Notes: a model not told the origin generated them from the letters alone. Shown: positions 41,638 to 51,008, counted from the stretch's first letter. The stretch is 64,000 bases of DNA from Bacteriovoracaceae bacterium (GCA_947446575.1 CANFHC010000016.1:1-64000), one strand, 5' to 3'. A program made the numbers and translations.

Positions 41638-42234
41638 TTAATGCGAAAGGCTCGAAGAAATTCTAAACAATATCTCCATTGATAATTTTGACAGTGCTTG
41701 AGAGAAAAGCTCAAACATAGTGGGGTTAAAACCTGTCGTCGGCCCGCGCCAATTTGCAGTAGTGTAAAAAAAGCATCGGTCTTTGAAATTTGAAACAATA
41801 ATATTTCCACGCAAATTTTTTAAAATTCCTATCTCAAAGATGAAGGGATAGTTACCTGGAGCAGTTATGCGTGGAAGAGTGAAAATGAGGCGCATATCGT
41901 ATGGCATAAGCATGTGGGAGATGAGGAAGTTGATTTCTTTTTTTTTCTCGTCATAACGTGATTCTTTCACAAAACTTAAAAATCGAGAAAATTCTTCATA
42001 ATTGGAAAGCGTTTTAAGTGCATATTTGCAAGATTTTGGATGGAGCCCTGCGATCGAAAAACTCAGGTTTTGGTCAATACCCAGATTTTTTACTCTTGAT
42101 TCGGAGAATATTTGGCCATTTAAAATATTTTCTTTAATATTTTTTTTAAAGGGCGAGTTTTCGAAGTTTAGCTCTTGAGAGCACAGTGTTTTGGTGAAAA
42201 AAATAAGGGCAAAAAAAATAATTTTACAACGCAT
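41638..42234 (-). CDS. Exported SRPBCC-fold-like protein
   Basis: A 198-residue protein with signal peptide MRCKIIFFALIFFTKTLCS. The mature part has the run of a START/Coq10-like lipid-binding fold: ALKTLSNYEEFSRFLSFVKESRYD, FTLPRITAPGNYPFIFEIG, TTANWRGPTTGFNPTMFELFSQALSKLSMEILFRIS as the C-terminal helix. This is a pattern judgement, not a firm family match. It may bind a hydrophobic ligand in the periplasm. Confidence 0.6.
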   Translation of the reverse strand: MRCKIIFFALIFFTKTLCSQELNFENSPFKKNIKENILNGQIFSESRVKNLGIDQNLSFSIAGLHPKSCKYALKTLSNYEEFSRFLSFVKESRYDEKKKEINFLISHMLMPYDMRLIFTLPRITAPGNYPFIFEIGILKNLRGNIIVSNFKDRCFFYTTANWRGPTTGFNPTMFELFSQALSKLSMEILFRISSSLSH

Positions 42235-42323
42235 TGTACCTTTTCTATTACATGGTCGGGTCTTTAACCTTACATCAAAGTTTGATTATATTCCCAATAT
42301 TTAGAGATTGAAAAGGATACATA

Positions 42324-44444
42324 ATGAGTAGTGTAGGACCTGTTGTTAGAAAAGGTAGTACCAAAGACGCGGTGATTGAAAGTAAAGATCAACGATGGCA
42401 CGTACGCAATCGTATAACTCTTACGTTTGGTAGTAACGACGTCGAGGAGTTAGAAACTTATATTTATAAGCCAAATGGTGTTGAATTTAAGGCAGTAAAG
42501 TTTCACCAAGCTAAGTCGAAGGCGATCGAAGAAATTATCGATAACTCTATTGATGAATATTACCGTGGTCACGTAACGGAAATTCACACAAAACTCTCTG
42601 ATGACAAAAAGACTGTAACCATTTCTGATAATGGAATTGGTTTTCCCATTGATAAAGTCCCTCAAGTTTATACAGAGTTTAGAACAGGTTCTAAATTTAA
42701 AGATGAAGAAACAGATGAAAAGGGATTTCTTTTTAGAACTCTTGGGCAAAACGGATTAGGAGCTGCAGCAACATGCCTAACTTCTGACGTTTTTATCGCG
42801 ACTGTTAAGCACTACAATTCAAAAAAAGAGCAAACATACGAATTTTTAAATGGTGCTCTGAAAACCAACAAAACGAAGCCAAAACCTTTTAAAGGTGCTA
42901 GTGGTGTAAGTGTTACATTGGTGCTTTCAAAAGAAGTTTATAAAGACAATTTAATCAATGAAGATTTACTTAGAAAAAGAATCATCGATTTAGCTTACAA
43001 CAACCCAGGATTAATCTTTTTCTTTAATGGAGAACGTTACCAATTTAAGAAAGGTTTATTTGAACTTGCTCAAAGAATTGACCCGGAAACGGCACAAAAT
43101 TTTGGAGAAGAAGCTTTTATCTATGAAGCTGAAAGTGCAAAAGGAAAAAAAGTTAAAGGAAAAATCGATTTTCACCTTTCAATTTGTTTTGATAAACGTT
43201 CTGATGATCGCGAAAAATTCATTTCTTTCGTCAACTCAACACCTACATTTGACGGTGGATTCCACCACGATCGCGTAAAGAGAATTTTCATCAATGCGAT
43301 TAAAGAAAAAATAGAAAGAACGGCAAGAAAAGAAAAAATTACTGTTATCGACAACGATGTTTTAACGGGAATTTATTTCATTATGGGCATTACAATGCCT
43401 AATCCTCGCTTTGAATCTCAAACAAAACGTAAACTCGTTCGTGACTTAAACCTTGAAAAAGGAATTGAGCATTTTATGAACGAAAACATAGAAAAATTCT
43501 TACGTAAAAATAAGGAATTTTTAGAGCAAGTAGTTGAGCGAGCTAAATCTCGTCACCGTTTCCAAGAATTAAAAGACGCTTCACTTAAAGGTAAAAAAGC
43601 AAAAAAGCAAAGAGTAGAAAAACTTCTCGATGCTAACGAAAGAAAAGACCGACACCTGTGTACACTTTTTATCTGTGAAGGAGACTCGGCCATTGGTGGC
43701 CTTCGTTCTGCTCGTAATAAGTTATTCCAAGGTGGTATTGCGCTTAAAGGGAAACCGATGAACGTAATGCAAGCGTCTATCAACGACGTTATCAATAACC
43801 AAGAATTTTTAGATATTATGGCCTCTATAGGTCTGACGATTGGACAAAAAGCAGATGTGAAAGATCTTCGTTATTCTAAAATTGTTTTCCTGGCTGACTC
43901 AGATGTCGACGGTGGACATATCAACACACTTTTAGTGAATTTCTTTTTTACATTCTGGCCCGAAATGTTCGAGCAAGGTGCAATTCAATTTGCGAAAGCG
44001 CCACTTTTTGAGGTTATCACAGACAAAGAAACTCTTTTTGTTGAAAGTGATGAGCAATTAGATCGTCTCAAAAAATCGAATGTAAAAATTCGTGAGATCC
44101 AAAGAAACAAGGGACTGGGAGAGATGTCGCCGGAAGCTTTTAAGCATACTTTATCGCGCGCTGAATTTTGTAAAATCACTGTGGACGATATGAGTTCAGC
44201 CAAGCACACTCTGGATATTTGTTTTGGAAAAGACACAAATTTAAGAAAAGAACTTTTATTAGATACTGAATCGACTGGAGTTTTGCCTAGTGATTTAGAA
44301 GAACCAACTGCAGCTAAAAAAGCAGCAAAGGCAGCGGCTGCTGCGAAAGCTACTAAAGCTACAAAAACTGCGAAAGCTGCACCCAAGGCTACGAAAAAAG
44401 CACCAGTGGCTAAAGCGACAAAAAAAGTAAAAGGAAAAAAGTAA
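42324..44444 (+). CDS. Type IIA DNA topoisomerase B subunit with histone-H1-like tail
   Basis: A 706-residue ATPase subunit of a gyrase/topoisomerase IV-type enzyme. It has the GHKL ATP site (IIDNSIDEYY; ISDNGIGFP; GQNGLGAAATCL), the transducer, and a TOPRIM domain (FICEGDSA; DSDVDGGHI; KGLGEM). The sequence is divergent from ordinary GyrB/ParE, with YFIMGITMPNPRFESQTK in the transducer. The last 45 residues are almost only Ala, Lys and Thr/Pro (AAKKAAKAAAAAKATKATK..., 662-706), like histone H1 or AlgP tails, and presumably bind DNA. AAGGA precedes the ATG. The A subunit starts at the next base. Confidence 0.88.
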   Translation: MSSVGPVVRKGSTKDAVIESKDQRWHVRNRITLTFGSNDVEELETYIYKPNGVEFKAVKFHQAKSKAIEEIIDNSIDEYYRGHVTEIHTKLSDDKKTVTISDNGIGFPIDKVPQVYTEFRTGSKFKDEETDEKGFLFRTLGQNGLGAAATCLTSDVFIATVKHYNSKKEQTYEFLNGALKTNKTKPKPFKGASGVSVTLVLSKEVYKDNLINEDLLRKRIIDLAYNNPGLIFFFNGERYQFKKGLFELAQRIDPETAQNFGEEAFIYEAESAKGKKVKGKIDFHLSICFDKRSDDREKFISFVNSTPTFDGGFHHDRVKRIFINAIKEKIERTARKEKITVIDNDVLTGIYFIMGITMPNPRFESQTKRKLVRDLNLEKGIEHFMNENIEKFLRKNKEFLEQVVERAKSRHRFQELKDASLKGKKAKKQRVEKLLDANERKDRHLCTLFICEGDSAIGGLRSARNKLFQGGIALKGKPMNVMQASINDVINNQEFLDIMASIGLTIGQKADVKDLRYSKIVFLADSDVDGGHINTLLVNFFFTFWPEMFEQGAIQFAKAPLFEVITDKETLFVESDEQLDRLKKSNVKIREIQRNKGLGEMSPEAFKHTLSRAEFCKITVDDMSSAKHTLDICFGKDTNLRKELLLDTESTGVLPSDLEEPTAAKKAAKAAAAAKATKATKTAKAAPKATKKAPVAKATKKVKGKK

Positions 44445-45881
44445 ATGGAAGAGAGATACCTTCACGCCCTTGATTCAGTTTCACTTACTGAAGTAGTAAA
44501 AGAAGAATACCGTTTATACCAAATCTATACGCTGATGGATCGCGCGATTCCTTATCTGCAGGATGGATTAAAGCCCGGACAAAGAAGAATTCTTTTTACG
44601 TTGTGGAAAAATCAATCAAAAGGGTTGATGAAAGTATCTTCTGCGACCGGATTAGTTTTAACTTTGCACCCGCATGGACCCGCTTCTGTAGAATCGGCGA
44701 TCGTTAACATGGCCCAAGATTATACTTTTTCTAATAACTACCCACTTATAGACAAAAAAGGATATTTCGGAGAGAGAATGGAGACAGCTCCAGCGGCTTC
44801 TCGTTATATCGAATGCAAGCTGGGGAAAGTGGCCGAGTTCTTACTTTTTGATGATATGAACCAAGTTGCCATGGTTCCCAATTATGATGAAAAAGTGATG
44901 GAGCCGGTTTGTTTGCTTCCAAAACTTCCAATTATGTTACTTAACGGAGCTGAAGGAATTGGAACGGGATTCTCTTCTGTTATTCCTAGTTTTCATCATT
45001 CAGATTTAATTCAATCAATCATTCAATTTGTTGAAACTGGAAAAGCAAAAAAATTAAGAAGCTACGTTCATAATTATAAAAATAAAATTCACATGGATGA
45101 AAAAGGTCGTTTCGTATTCAGCATGAATATCGAAGAGATCAATGGAAGTATTTATATAACTGAACTTCCACGCGGATACGATGCAACTAAAATTTATCGC
45201 TACCTTACAAAATATATCGAAGAAGATTATATTAAAGACTTTATCGACTCTTCGGTAAACAACGATATCAAGATTGAGCTTATTTTTAAAAAAGGTCAGC
45301 AACCAAAGGTAGCTGAGGTTATTCAGAAGCTTTCTGTTTCAACAACTTTAGTTCCAAACTACACATTGATTTCAGAGCGCGGTGTGCGCATTTTTAATAC
45401 TCCAGAAGAAATCATCGAGATTTTTGGAGCAAAAAGATTAGAAGTTGTTAAGCGTCGTTATGAATTACTTTGCGAAGATTACGAAAAGAAAATTCGTCAA
45501 AATAACGAAATTATCCGCTTCATTAAAGATAAAGAATACGAAGTTGCGACAAAGTCTTCTAACAGAAAAACTTACGTCGAGTATCTAGATAAAAAGAAAT
45601 TCACCTTCGCTGACTACCTGGCGGATATGCCAATTTATAGAATGACCAAAGAAGAAGTTGAAAAACGAGCACTGATGGTTAAGGACGATACTGCTGCCCT
45701 AAAAGAATTTGATCGAATCGCAAAATCGAAATCTATGATCGAAAAGAAACTCATCGAAGAACTTCGTGAAGTGGATGATCGTTTGACTGCATGGATGAAG
45801 CAAAAAGATTCAGAAAAAATTAATTTGCAGAAAAAAATCGAAAAAGAGACGAGCAAAAAAGTTAAATTGAAGAAGAAATAA
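44445..45881 (+). CDS. Type IIA DNA topoisomerase A subunit, lacking the C-terminal pinwheel domain
   Basis: A 478-residue breakage-reunion subunit. It shows RAIPYLQDGLKPGQRRIL at the N-terminus, HPHGPASVESAI in the winged helix, catalytic Tyr121 in APAASRYIECKL, and the GAEGIGTGF segment. Usual GyrA/ParC proteins have 700-900 residues; this one ends after the coiled-coil (KINLQKKIEKETSKKVKLKKK), without the beta-pinwheel that wraps DNA in gyrase. It is therefore more likely a decatenating/relaxing enzyme. The basic end and the tail of the B subunit may compensate for DNA contacts. Confidence 0.88.
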   Translation: MEERYLHALDSVSLTEVVKEEYRLYQIYTLMDRAIPYLQDGLKPGQRRILFTLWKNQSKGLMKVSSATGLVLTLHPHGPASVESAIVNMAQDYTFSNNYPLIDKKGYFGERMETAPAASRYIECKLGKVAEFLLFDDMNQVAMVPNYDEKVMEPVCLLPKLPIMLLNGAEGIGTGFSSVIPSFHHSDLIQSIIQFVETGKAKKLRSYVHNYKNKIHMDEKGRFVFSMNIEEINGSIYITELPRGYDATKIYRYLTKYIEEDYIKDFIDSSVNNDIKIELIFKKGQQPKVAEVIQKLSVSTTLVPNYTLISERGVRIFNTPEEIIEIFGAKRLEVVKRRYELLCEDYEKKIRQNNEIIRFIKDKEYEVATKSSNRKTYVEYLDKKKFTFADYLADMPIYRMTKEEVEKRALMVKDDTAALKEFDRIAKSKSMIEKKLIEELREVDDRLTAWMKQKDSEKINLQKKIEKETSKKVKLKKK

Positions 45882-46021
45882 CTCAATTTGGGGTAAATGT
45901 CAGACGAAGATAGTCGGGCAACGTCCAAATACTTAATTTTTGTGTAGATAAAAATGATCTTCCTTGTTAACCTGTTAATACTAGGGAATTGCATACGACC
46001 AGATTTTCATGGAGGAAGATG

Positions 46022-46453
46022 ATGAGTCTAACTAAGGCCGATATAGTTGAACGAGTTTACAAAGAAGCAGGTTTCTCAAAGAAGGAAGCTGCAGATTTAG
46101 TTGATTTGGTATTTAAAGTTATCAAAGATACACTCTCAAAAGGGGAGAAGGTAAAAATTTCTGGATTTGGAAATTTTTCAATCCGAGATAAAGCAACACG
46201 TGTTGGGAGAAATCCTCAAACAGGTGAAGCAATGGATATTTCAGCAAGACGCGTACTTACTTTTAAACCGTCACAAGTTTTAAAAGAAGACGTTACAATG
46301 AGATACTCCCATCGCCTGGATGAAAAGGGTAATGAGAATAAATCACTTCCACCAAAAGAAGGAACGGCTAGAGCACTTAGCTCATTTATGTCGAATACTG
46401 ATGAAGGTGACGAAGATATCGATTTCGATCCACATGAGGACGATAACGATTAA
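46022..46453 (+). CDS. ihfA: IHF/HU-family protein with acidic C-terminal extension
   Basis: About 143 residues. Residues 1-95 are an IHF-alpha/HU DNA-bending domain (SLTKADIVERVYKEAGFSK; ISGFGNFSIRDKATRVGRNPQTGEAMDI; RVLTFKPSQVLKEDV). A 45-residue extension follows, ending in a strongly acidic stretch (NTDEGDEDIDFDPHEDDND), not found in the usual 95-100-residue forms. I chose the second of two adjacent ATGs (46022), 6 bases after GGAGG. It is followed 18 bases on by a MerR-type gene, a common partner order, and lies next to the tailed topoisomerase. Confidence 0.88.
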   Translation: MSLTKADIVERVYKEAGFSKKEAADLVDLVFKVIKDTLSKGEKVKISGFGNFSIRDKATRVGRNPQTGEAMDISARRVLTFKPSQVLKEDVTMRYSHRLDEKGNENKSLPPKEGTARALSSFMSNTDEGDEDIDFDPHEDDND

Positions 46454-46471
46454 TTAAGGCAGGATTTTTAA

Positions 46472-46951
46472 GTGATAAATGAACCGATAGAAATTCCAAA
46501 CAAATCTTCTTTTAAAATAAATGAAGTTTGTGCGCTCACTGGAGTAAAATCCTATGTTTTGCGGTTTTGGGAATCGGAATTCACTGAGATTGCTCCCTTA
46601 ATGTCCTCGGCAGGCATGAAGTTATATGAGCATAAAGATATCGAAGCTATCCTGCTAATTAAAAAATTATTATTTGATGATAAGCTTTCCATTGAACGAG
46701 CGCGTAGTGAGATGAAAATTCTTATGCCTCGTGAACGTTTAGTGGAGGCTGAGTTTTCTGATTATGATGAAGATGAAATGTCTTCTGTTTTTTTAGACGA
46801 ACTATCTACTCCAAAGTCTGCACCTACTCAATATTCTCAATCTAAGCGCGTATTAATTGAGTCTGATTTTCAAAAATTAGTTATGGCGAAAGTAAAGTTG
46901 ACTGAAGTTTTAGCTTTAACTGAAGCTATTCATCAAAAGAATAACTGGTAG
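46472..46951 (+). CDS. MerR-family regulator
   Basis: A 159-residue protein starting with GTG. The N-terminal winged helix reads FKINEVCALTGVKSYVLRFWESEFTEI, then KLYEHKDIEAILLIKKLLFDDKLSIERARSEM, the MerR_1 pattern. The C-terminal part lacks a recognisable ligand domain or cysteine metal site. A MerR protein of this type directly after an IHF-alpha gene is common in delta-type proteobacteria. The last 36 bases overlap the convergent polyprenyl synthase gene. Confidence 0.87.
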   Translation: MINEPIEIPNKSSFKINEVCALTGVKSYVLRFWESEFTEIAPLMSSAGMKLYEHKDIEAILLIKKLLFDDKLSIERARSEMKILMPRERLVEAEFSDYDEDEMSSVFLDELSTPKSAPTQYSQSKRVLIESDFQKLVMAKVKLTEVLALTEAIHQKNNW

Positions 46952-47845
46952 TATATCCAAATTATTTAAATGACCTTCAATCGTTTTCTGATTATCAGTC
47001 AGGATTGTAAGCATTTTTTGATAATATTCAGAAATAATTTTATTTGTATTGGTCAGTCTTAGTTCAGAACTAAGTTTATTAAAAGATTTAAGGGCCGTTA
47101 GCGTCTCTGTAAGCGTTTTTTCTGGATGATGAAGCCAAGGATTAACATCTTGTTCATGTGAACTTAAATCGCCTTCAGCCAATTCACTAAGATCGTCTAT
47201 CAGTTGAAAATTTATTCCCAGAAGTCTTGAGAATCTCCATAACTTTTTTTCTTTTTGTCTGTTTTTATCTTCGGCCAATATTGCACTTCCTAAGATGGCC
47301 ACTTGAATGAGTCTTGCAGTTTTGAGTTCGTGCGTTCGAAGAGTGTTTTCAAAACTTTTTGTCATCTCGTGAGATAAATCTAGAACTTGTCCTTGGATGA
47401 GACCCTTAGGTCCAAGTGCCCAAGAGAAAAATTTTATTAGTTCAAGAGTTCTTGGATTGTTGCTTTTTGCTAAGAGCTGATAAGAAAGATTTAAAAGTCC
47501 ATCTCCAGCTAAAAGGGCTTGCCATTGCCCGAAAGCGATATGAGTGCACGGCTTTCCTCTTCTCATGGAATCATCGTCCATGCAAGGGAGGTCGTCATGG
47601 ATAAGAGTATAGCTATGATGAAATTCCACGCTGCTTGCTAAAAGGGCATGTGGAGAAGTTTTTTCTTTTTTTGATTTTTCGCAAAGATTTGGGTTTAAAT
47701 CGGCAAGGACGGACCAAACGAGATTTGGTCTAAAAAGTTTTCCACCAGGAAGTACGGCGTATTCATAAACAGCGCGAATGGCGTGATGAGGCAAAAGCAT
47801 CGTTAGGTGAAAGTGCAATGTGTTTTCAATTTCTGTTGGGGTCAT
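46916..47845 (-). CDS. Polyprenyl diphosphate synthase (IspA-like)
   Basis: A 309-residue isoprenoid chain-elongating enzyme. The first aspartate-rich motif is IHDDLPCMDDD with RRGKPC following, typical of farnesyl/geranylgeranyl synthases. The second is FQLIDDLSELAEGD, in which the usual DDxxD reads DDLSE. Chain length cannot be called with certainty. It starts 14 bases after the last type II secretion gene on the same strand, with no good ribosome site of its own, so it is probably co-transcribed with the gsp operon. Confidence 0.86.
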   Translation of the reverse strand: MTPTEIENTLHFHLTMLLPHHAIRAVYEYAVLPGGKLFRPNLVWSVLADLNPNLCEKSKKEKTSPHALLASSVEFHHSYTLIHDDLPCMDDDSMRRGKPCTHIAFGQWQALLAGDGLLNLSYQLLAKSNNPRTLELIKFFSWALGPKGLIQGQVLDLSHEMTKSFENTLRTHELKTARLIQVAILGSAILAEDKNRQKEKKLWRFSRLLGINFQLIDDLSELAEGDLSSHEQDVNPWLHHPEKTLTETLTALKSFNKLSSELRLTNTNKIISEYYQKMLTILTDNQKTIEGHLNNLDILPVILLMNSFS

Positions 47846-47859
47846 GGGCTTTTTATTTT

Positions 47860-48789
47860 TTATTTAAACTGTGGAGGACCAAGGTTTCCGAGTGGTCCCA
47901 TTATCTTCATTTGATAGGTACCACTGGAGTTTGCTTCAGGCAAGAATAGTTTAATGAAAGAGAAATTTGTTAAAATATAATTGGTCAGATGAAGAGTGCC
48001 GGAAAGTTGTAATTGTGAGCTGATAAAACTTTGAGGGTTTATTAATAAATTTCCTTTAAGTTTTAATTCAATCGGCATATTAACTTGTCCAATCTCTATT
48101 TTATCAATTTGCATCGTAGTTTTATTGGTAAAATGAGCATTCAAAATCAATCGATTAAGTTCAATTTGTGCCATTTCAAAACCTTTAATATTTTGAGCAG
48201 GCAAACGAAAATCGCGAGAATTAATTGTCAAACTTCCATCTTCAATTGTTCCGGAAGAAAATTTTAGCCATCCTTCAATATTAAGTAGTCCTTCAACAGG
48301 AGATTTATTAGTTTCAGTCATTGCTCCGAAAATTTTAGAGTCAAATTTTGATTCTTTTATATCTAGGTATTGTGAAAAAGGTGAAAGGCTAGGGTAGAGA
48401 TTGATTCTAGTTTTTCCCTCAGAAATAGTTACATGCAGTTTAATTCCTGGAGGAGAAAAGCTAGGTCCTGCGAATGAGATTTTAAATTCATTTAGAGGAA
48501 GTTTGTTATTCATTTGACCAAAGCAGGCACCTAAGATGATCGGTTTTTTAATATTTACCTGTGGTAAAAAATAGGACAGTTCAGCTTTGTCAAAGACAAT
48601 CGGGCATGCTTCGTTGGCGCCTAGGCTTACTTGCAGCCATTTATTTAATTTTTCTTCAAGTGAGAAATTAAAAAGAAATCCAAAAATTAAGAGGATAATT
48701 CCTGTGATGATTAATCTTGGTTTGGTCCAATATTTTGGCCCATAGATTTCCTCACTTAGTTCATTATATTGAATTCTTTTTCTTTTCAT
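47860..48789 (-). CDS. gspN: Type II secretion protein GspN
   Basis: A 309-residue inner-membrane protein with one N-terminal helix (IITGIILLIFGFLFNF, residues about 28-43) and a long periplasmic beta-rich part. The sequence and its place after gspM fit the GspN protein of deltaproteobacterial and Bdellovibrio-type systems, which resembles AsmA/TamB-like strands. Exact role in the secretion machine is not settled. Start at ATG 48789, 10 bases after gspM. Confidence 0.75.
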   Translation of the reverse strand: MKRKRIQYNELSEEIYGPKYWTKPRLIITGIILLIFGFLFNFSLEEKLNKWLQVSLGANEACPIVFDKAELSYFLPQVNIKKPIILGACFGQMNNKLPLNEFKISFAGPSFSPPGIKLHVTISEGKTRINLYPSLSPFSQYLDIKESKFDSKIFGAMTETNKSPVEGLLNIEGWLKFSSGTIEDGSLTINSRDFRLPAQNIKGFEMAQIELNRLILNAHFTNKTTMQIDKIEIGQVNMPIELKLKGNLLINPQSFISSQLQLSGTLHLTNYILTNFSFIKLFLPEANSSGTYQMKIMGPLGNLGPPQFK

Positions 48790-48799
48790 TTTTTATTTT

Positions 48800-49426
48800 T
48801 TAAAAGGATGAGCTTTTCCCTAAATGCATAAGTGAAACTTCACCTTGCAGAAGGTTGGAAGTTTTATTTTTAGTTAAATTTATACGCATCACTTTAAATT
48901 TTTCTTGTTCAACTAAGGCGCGCATAAAATTTGAAAAATCTTGTGTTCCAAAGTTTTGAAAACTTAATGAAGCCTCAATTTTTGCGATGCTATTTGAAGT
49001 AGAGAGTTGGTTAAAATTTAAAATACGAACCTTGCTTTGATCAATACTGCTGGCCGACATAATGTTTCTGATTTTATTGTCTAGGTCTTCTTGTCCCAAA
49101 ATAGGTACTGGCGAAATATAATTAGCACTCACACTCGTTAGCGTACCCTTATTACCATTTAAAAATGCAATTTGATCTAATATTTGATTTTTAACTTCTA
49201 AATTGGCCTTCGTTTTATGATTTCCCCACCAAAGTGTCATCACAAACAAAAATGGAATAATAAGCAAAGTGAAGGTGAGGACTTGGGCAAAGATTTTTTG
49301 TTGGTCTTCTTCTAGTCCTATAAGCAATTCATTTATTTTATGAAAGCTTCCGTCTGTTTTAAAAAGATCAATTTTTTGAAAAATAAATTCATCTATTTTG
49401 ATAAATATATTTTTTGTTTTTTCCAT
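48800..49426 (-). CDS. gspM: Type II secretion assembly-platform protein GspM
   Basis: A 208-residue bitopic membrane protein: cytoplasmic residues 1-45, one helix (FTLLIIPFLFVMTLWWG, about 47-65) and a periplasmic part with a ferredoxin-like alternation of strands and helices. The match to GspM is by size, topology and position between gspL and gspN; primary sequence of this family is poorly conserved. It pairs with GspL at the inner membrane. Confidence 0.75.
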   Translation of the reverse strand: MEKTKNIFIKIDEFIFQKIDLFKTDGSFHKINELLIGLEEDQQKIFAQVLTFTLLIIPFLFVMTLWWGNHKTKANLEVKNQILDQIAFLNGNKGTLTSVSANYISPVPILGQEDLDNKIRNIMSASSIDQSKVRILNFNQLSTSNSIAKIEASLSFQNFGTQDFSNFMRALVEQEKFKVMRINLTKNKTSNLLQGEVSLMHLGKSSSF

Positions 49427-49427
49427 C

Positions 49428-51008
49428 TTATTCTCTATCCGTAAATTCTACGGTTAATATATTTTTTCCCGTAGTGTAAATCACTTTCAAGTCACTAAGT
49501 CCTGAGCCTTTTAAATGGGTGTTCATGGCCTCTAGTTCATTTGGTTCAATAGAAGTGAAGGTCGCTGTCACGTTATGACCATCGCTGCTAAATCTCTCTA
49601 AGTTCACTTTTGGATTAGAGTTCATTGTTTTACTTAAAACGGCAAGTGGTCTTAGAGCATTGATGCTACTTGAAGAAAGAATTGAACTTACTTCATCTTT
49701 TATGATTTTATTTTTTTTCTTTAGAGCCGTAAGAACATTCTCTGGTTTACTCGTATAAATTTTGCGATCTTTTGGTGCAATTTCAAGGGACGGAGTCTTT
49801 AAAAGTCCAGTTATTTTTGAGTCCAAAGCTTTTTCTTGTTTTGCTAGAAAAAAGAAACGTTCAGAGGAAAGCCCTAAAACAAGCAAGATAGCAATGAAAG
49901 ACGATCGCACCCATAAAAACACAGCAGAGTGAAGTGAGATGAATGCATTTGATGCCGTTTGAAATTTTCCCGTAAGAAAATTAATTAAATTGCTCGGAAC
50001 TTTTTGCGAGATAGCCATCATTTTTACGAGGTAAAATGATTTATCATGAATTGAATAATCATTTTTAAAATCAAGTAGCGGAGGTAGAGATTCTATTGCT
50101 AATCCTGTATGAGAATTGAGAAAATTTTCTAAACTATTTATTTGAGAACTTCCACCTAGAATATAAATCTTATCAATACTGGTCCCAAATTTTACTCTAT
50201 GACCAATTTCCCATCTCTTTAAATCTAAGATGAGTGGACTAAAAATTTGTTTCATTAAAAGAGCAAATTCTTTTTGATCAGGTGAGACTTCTTCTAGCTG
50301 TTCATCAGTTAATAAAAAAGCATTTTCATGTTTATAAATAACCGCATCTTCATGCGAAATTTGATAAGTTTTTGAGATGACTTCATTGATGGCGCTTCCA
50401 GCTACAAATGAAGTGTGGTTAGAAACTATTTGGCGACTTTCTACGAAATAGGCTTTGGTCGTTTTATGGCCAAAATCTAAAATGCAGCAGGTATCATTCA
50501 TTCTTATATGATCAATATAAGCTTGCATGGTTGAAATTTCAGAAGTTAGTACTGAGGGCTGAGCATCTTTATTTTCAAAGAAACCAAAAAAATCTTTGAA
50601 GACATTGAGTTGAGTAATGTTGGATAGAACTGAATATCCACCTGAGCGTTTGATTAATCTCGAGCTAAAATGCGCCAGACTAAGTGAGTAGGGAAGATTT
50701 TCATCTAATTGAAAGGGAATAATTTGTTCTGTTTTCCTTTTCGAAGTCCCAGGTATTTCTAAATACCTAGTTGTTAACATTTCATTGGGAACTTGAAAAA
50801 TTATTTTAATATCATTTGGTTTTTTTTGAATGAATGCTGCAACAACTTCTTTTTGCAATTCACTTAATGTTGAAGCTTGAGGATAATGAGTGCGTGCCTC
50901 ATCTAAAATGATCTCGTTTTTATCAACAAGTATTAAATTCTTTCGTTCAGGTCTTACTTCAACGAATTTGATAGAGTAAGAACCAACATCAATTGCCAAT
51001 ATGTTCAT
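49428..51008 (-). CDS. gspL: Type II secretion assembly-platform protein GspL
   Basis: A 526-residue protein. Residues 1-330 are an actin-like (PilM/ASKHA) cytoplasmic domain: MNILAIDVGSYSIKFVEV, CCILDFGHKTTKAYFV and KIYILGGSSQINSLENFL. A single membrane helix near 360-380 (FIAILLVLGLSSERFFF) and a periplasmic ferredoxin-like domain follow. It links the GspE ATPase to GspM. One base separates it from gspM. It is followed upstream by about 70 bases before gspK ends. Confidence 0.85.
   Translation of the reverse strand: MNILAIDVGSYSIKFVEVRPERKNLILVDKNEIILDEARTHYPQASTLSELQKEVVAAFIQKKPNDIKIIFQVPNEMLTTRYLEIPGTSKRKTEQIIPFQLDENLPYSLSLAHFSSRLIKRSGGYSVLSNITQLNVFKDFFGFFENKDAQPSVLTSEISTMQAYIDHIRMNDTCCILDFGHKTTKAYFVESRQIVSNHTSFVAGSAINEVISKTYQISHEDAVIYKHENAFLLTDEQLEEVSPDQKEFALLMKQIFSPLILDLKRWEIGHRVKFGTSIDKIYILGGSSQINSLENFLNSHTGLAIESLPPLLDFKNDYSIHDKSFYLVKMMAISQKVPSNLINFLTGKFQTASNAFISLHSAVFLWVRSSFIAILLVLGLSSERFFFLAKQEKALDSKITGLLKTPSLEIAPKDRKIYTSKPENVLTALKKKNKIIKDEVSSILSSSSINALRPLAVLSKTMNSNPKVNLERFSSDGHNVTATFTSIEPNELEAMNTHLKGSGLSDLKVIYTTGKNILTVEFTDRE

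Noticed and set aside
44300-44440. Ala/Lys-rich end of the topoisomerase B gene as a frameshift artefact
   Set aside because: The frame stays open to a stop that directly abuts the A-subunit ATG, and the codons for Ala and Lys are varied, so it looks like real coding sequence.
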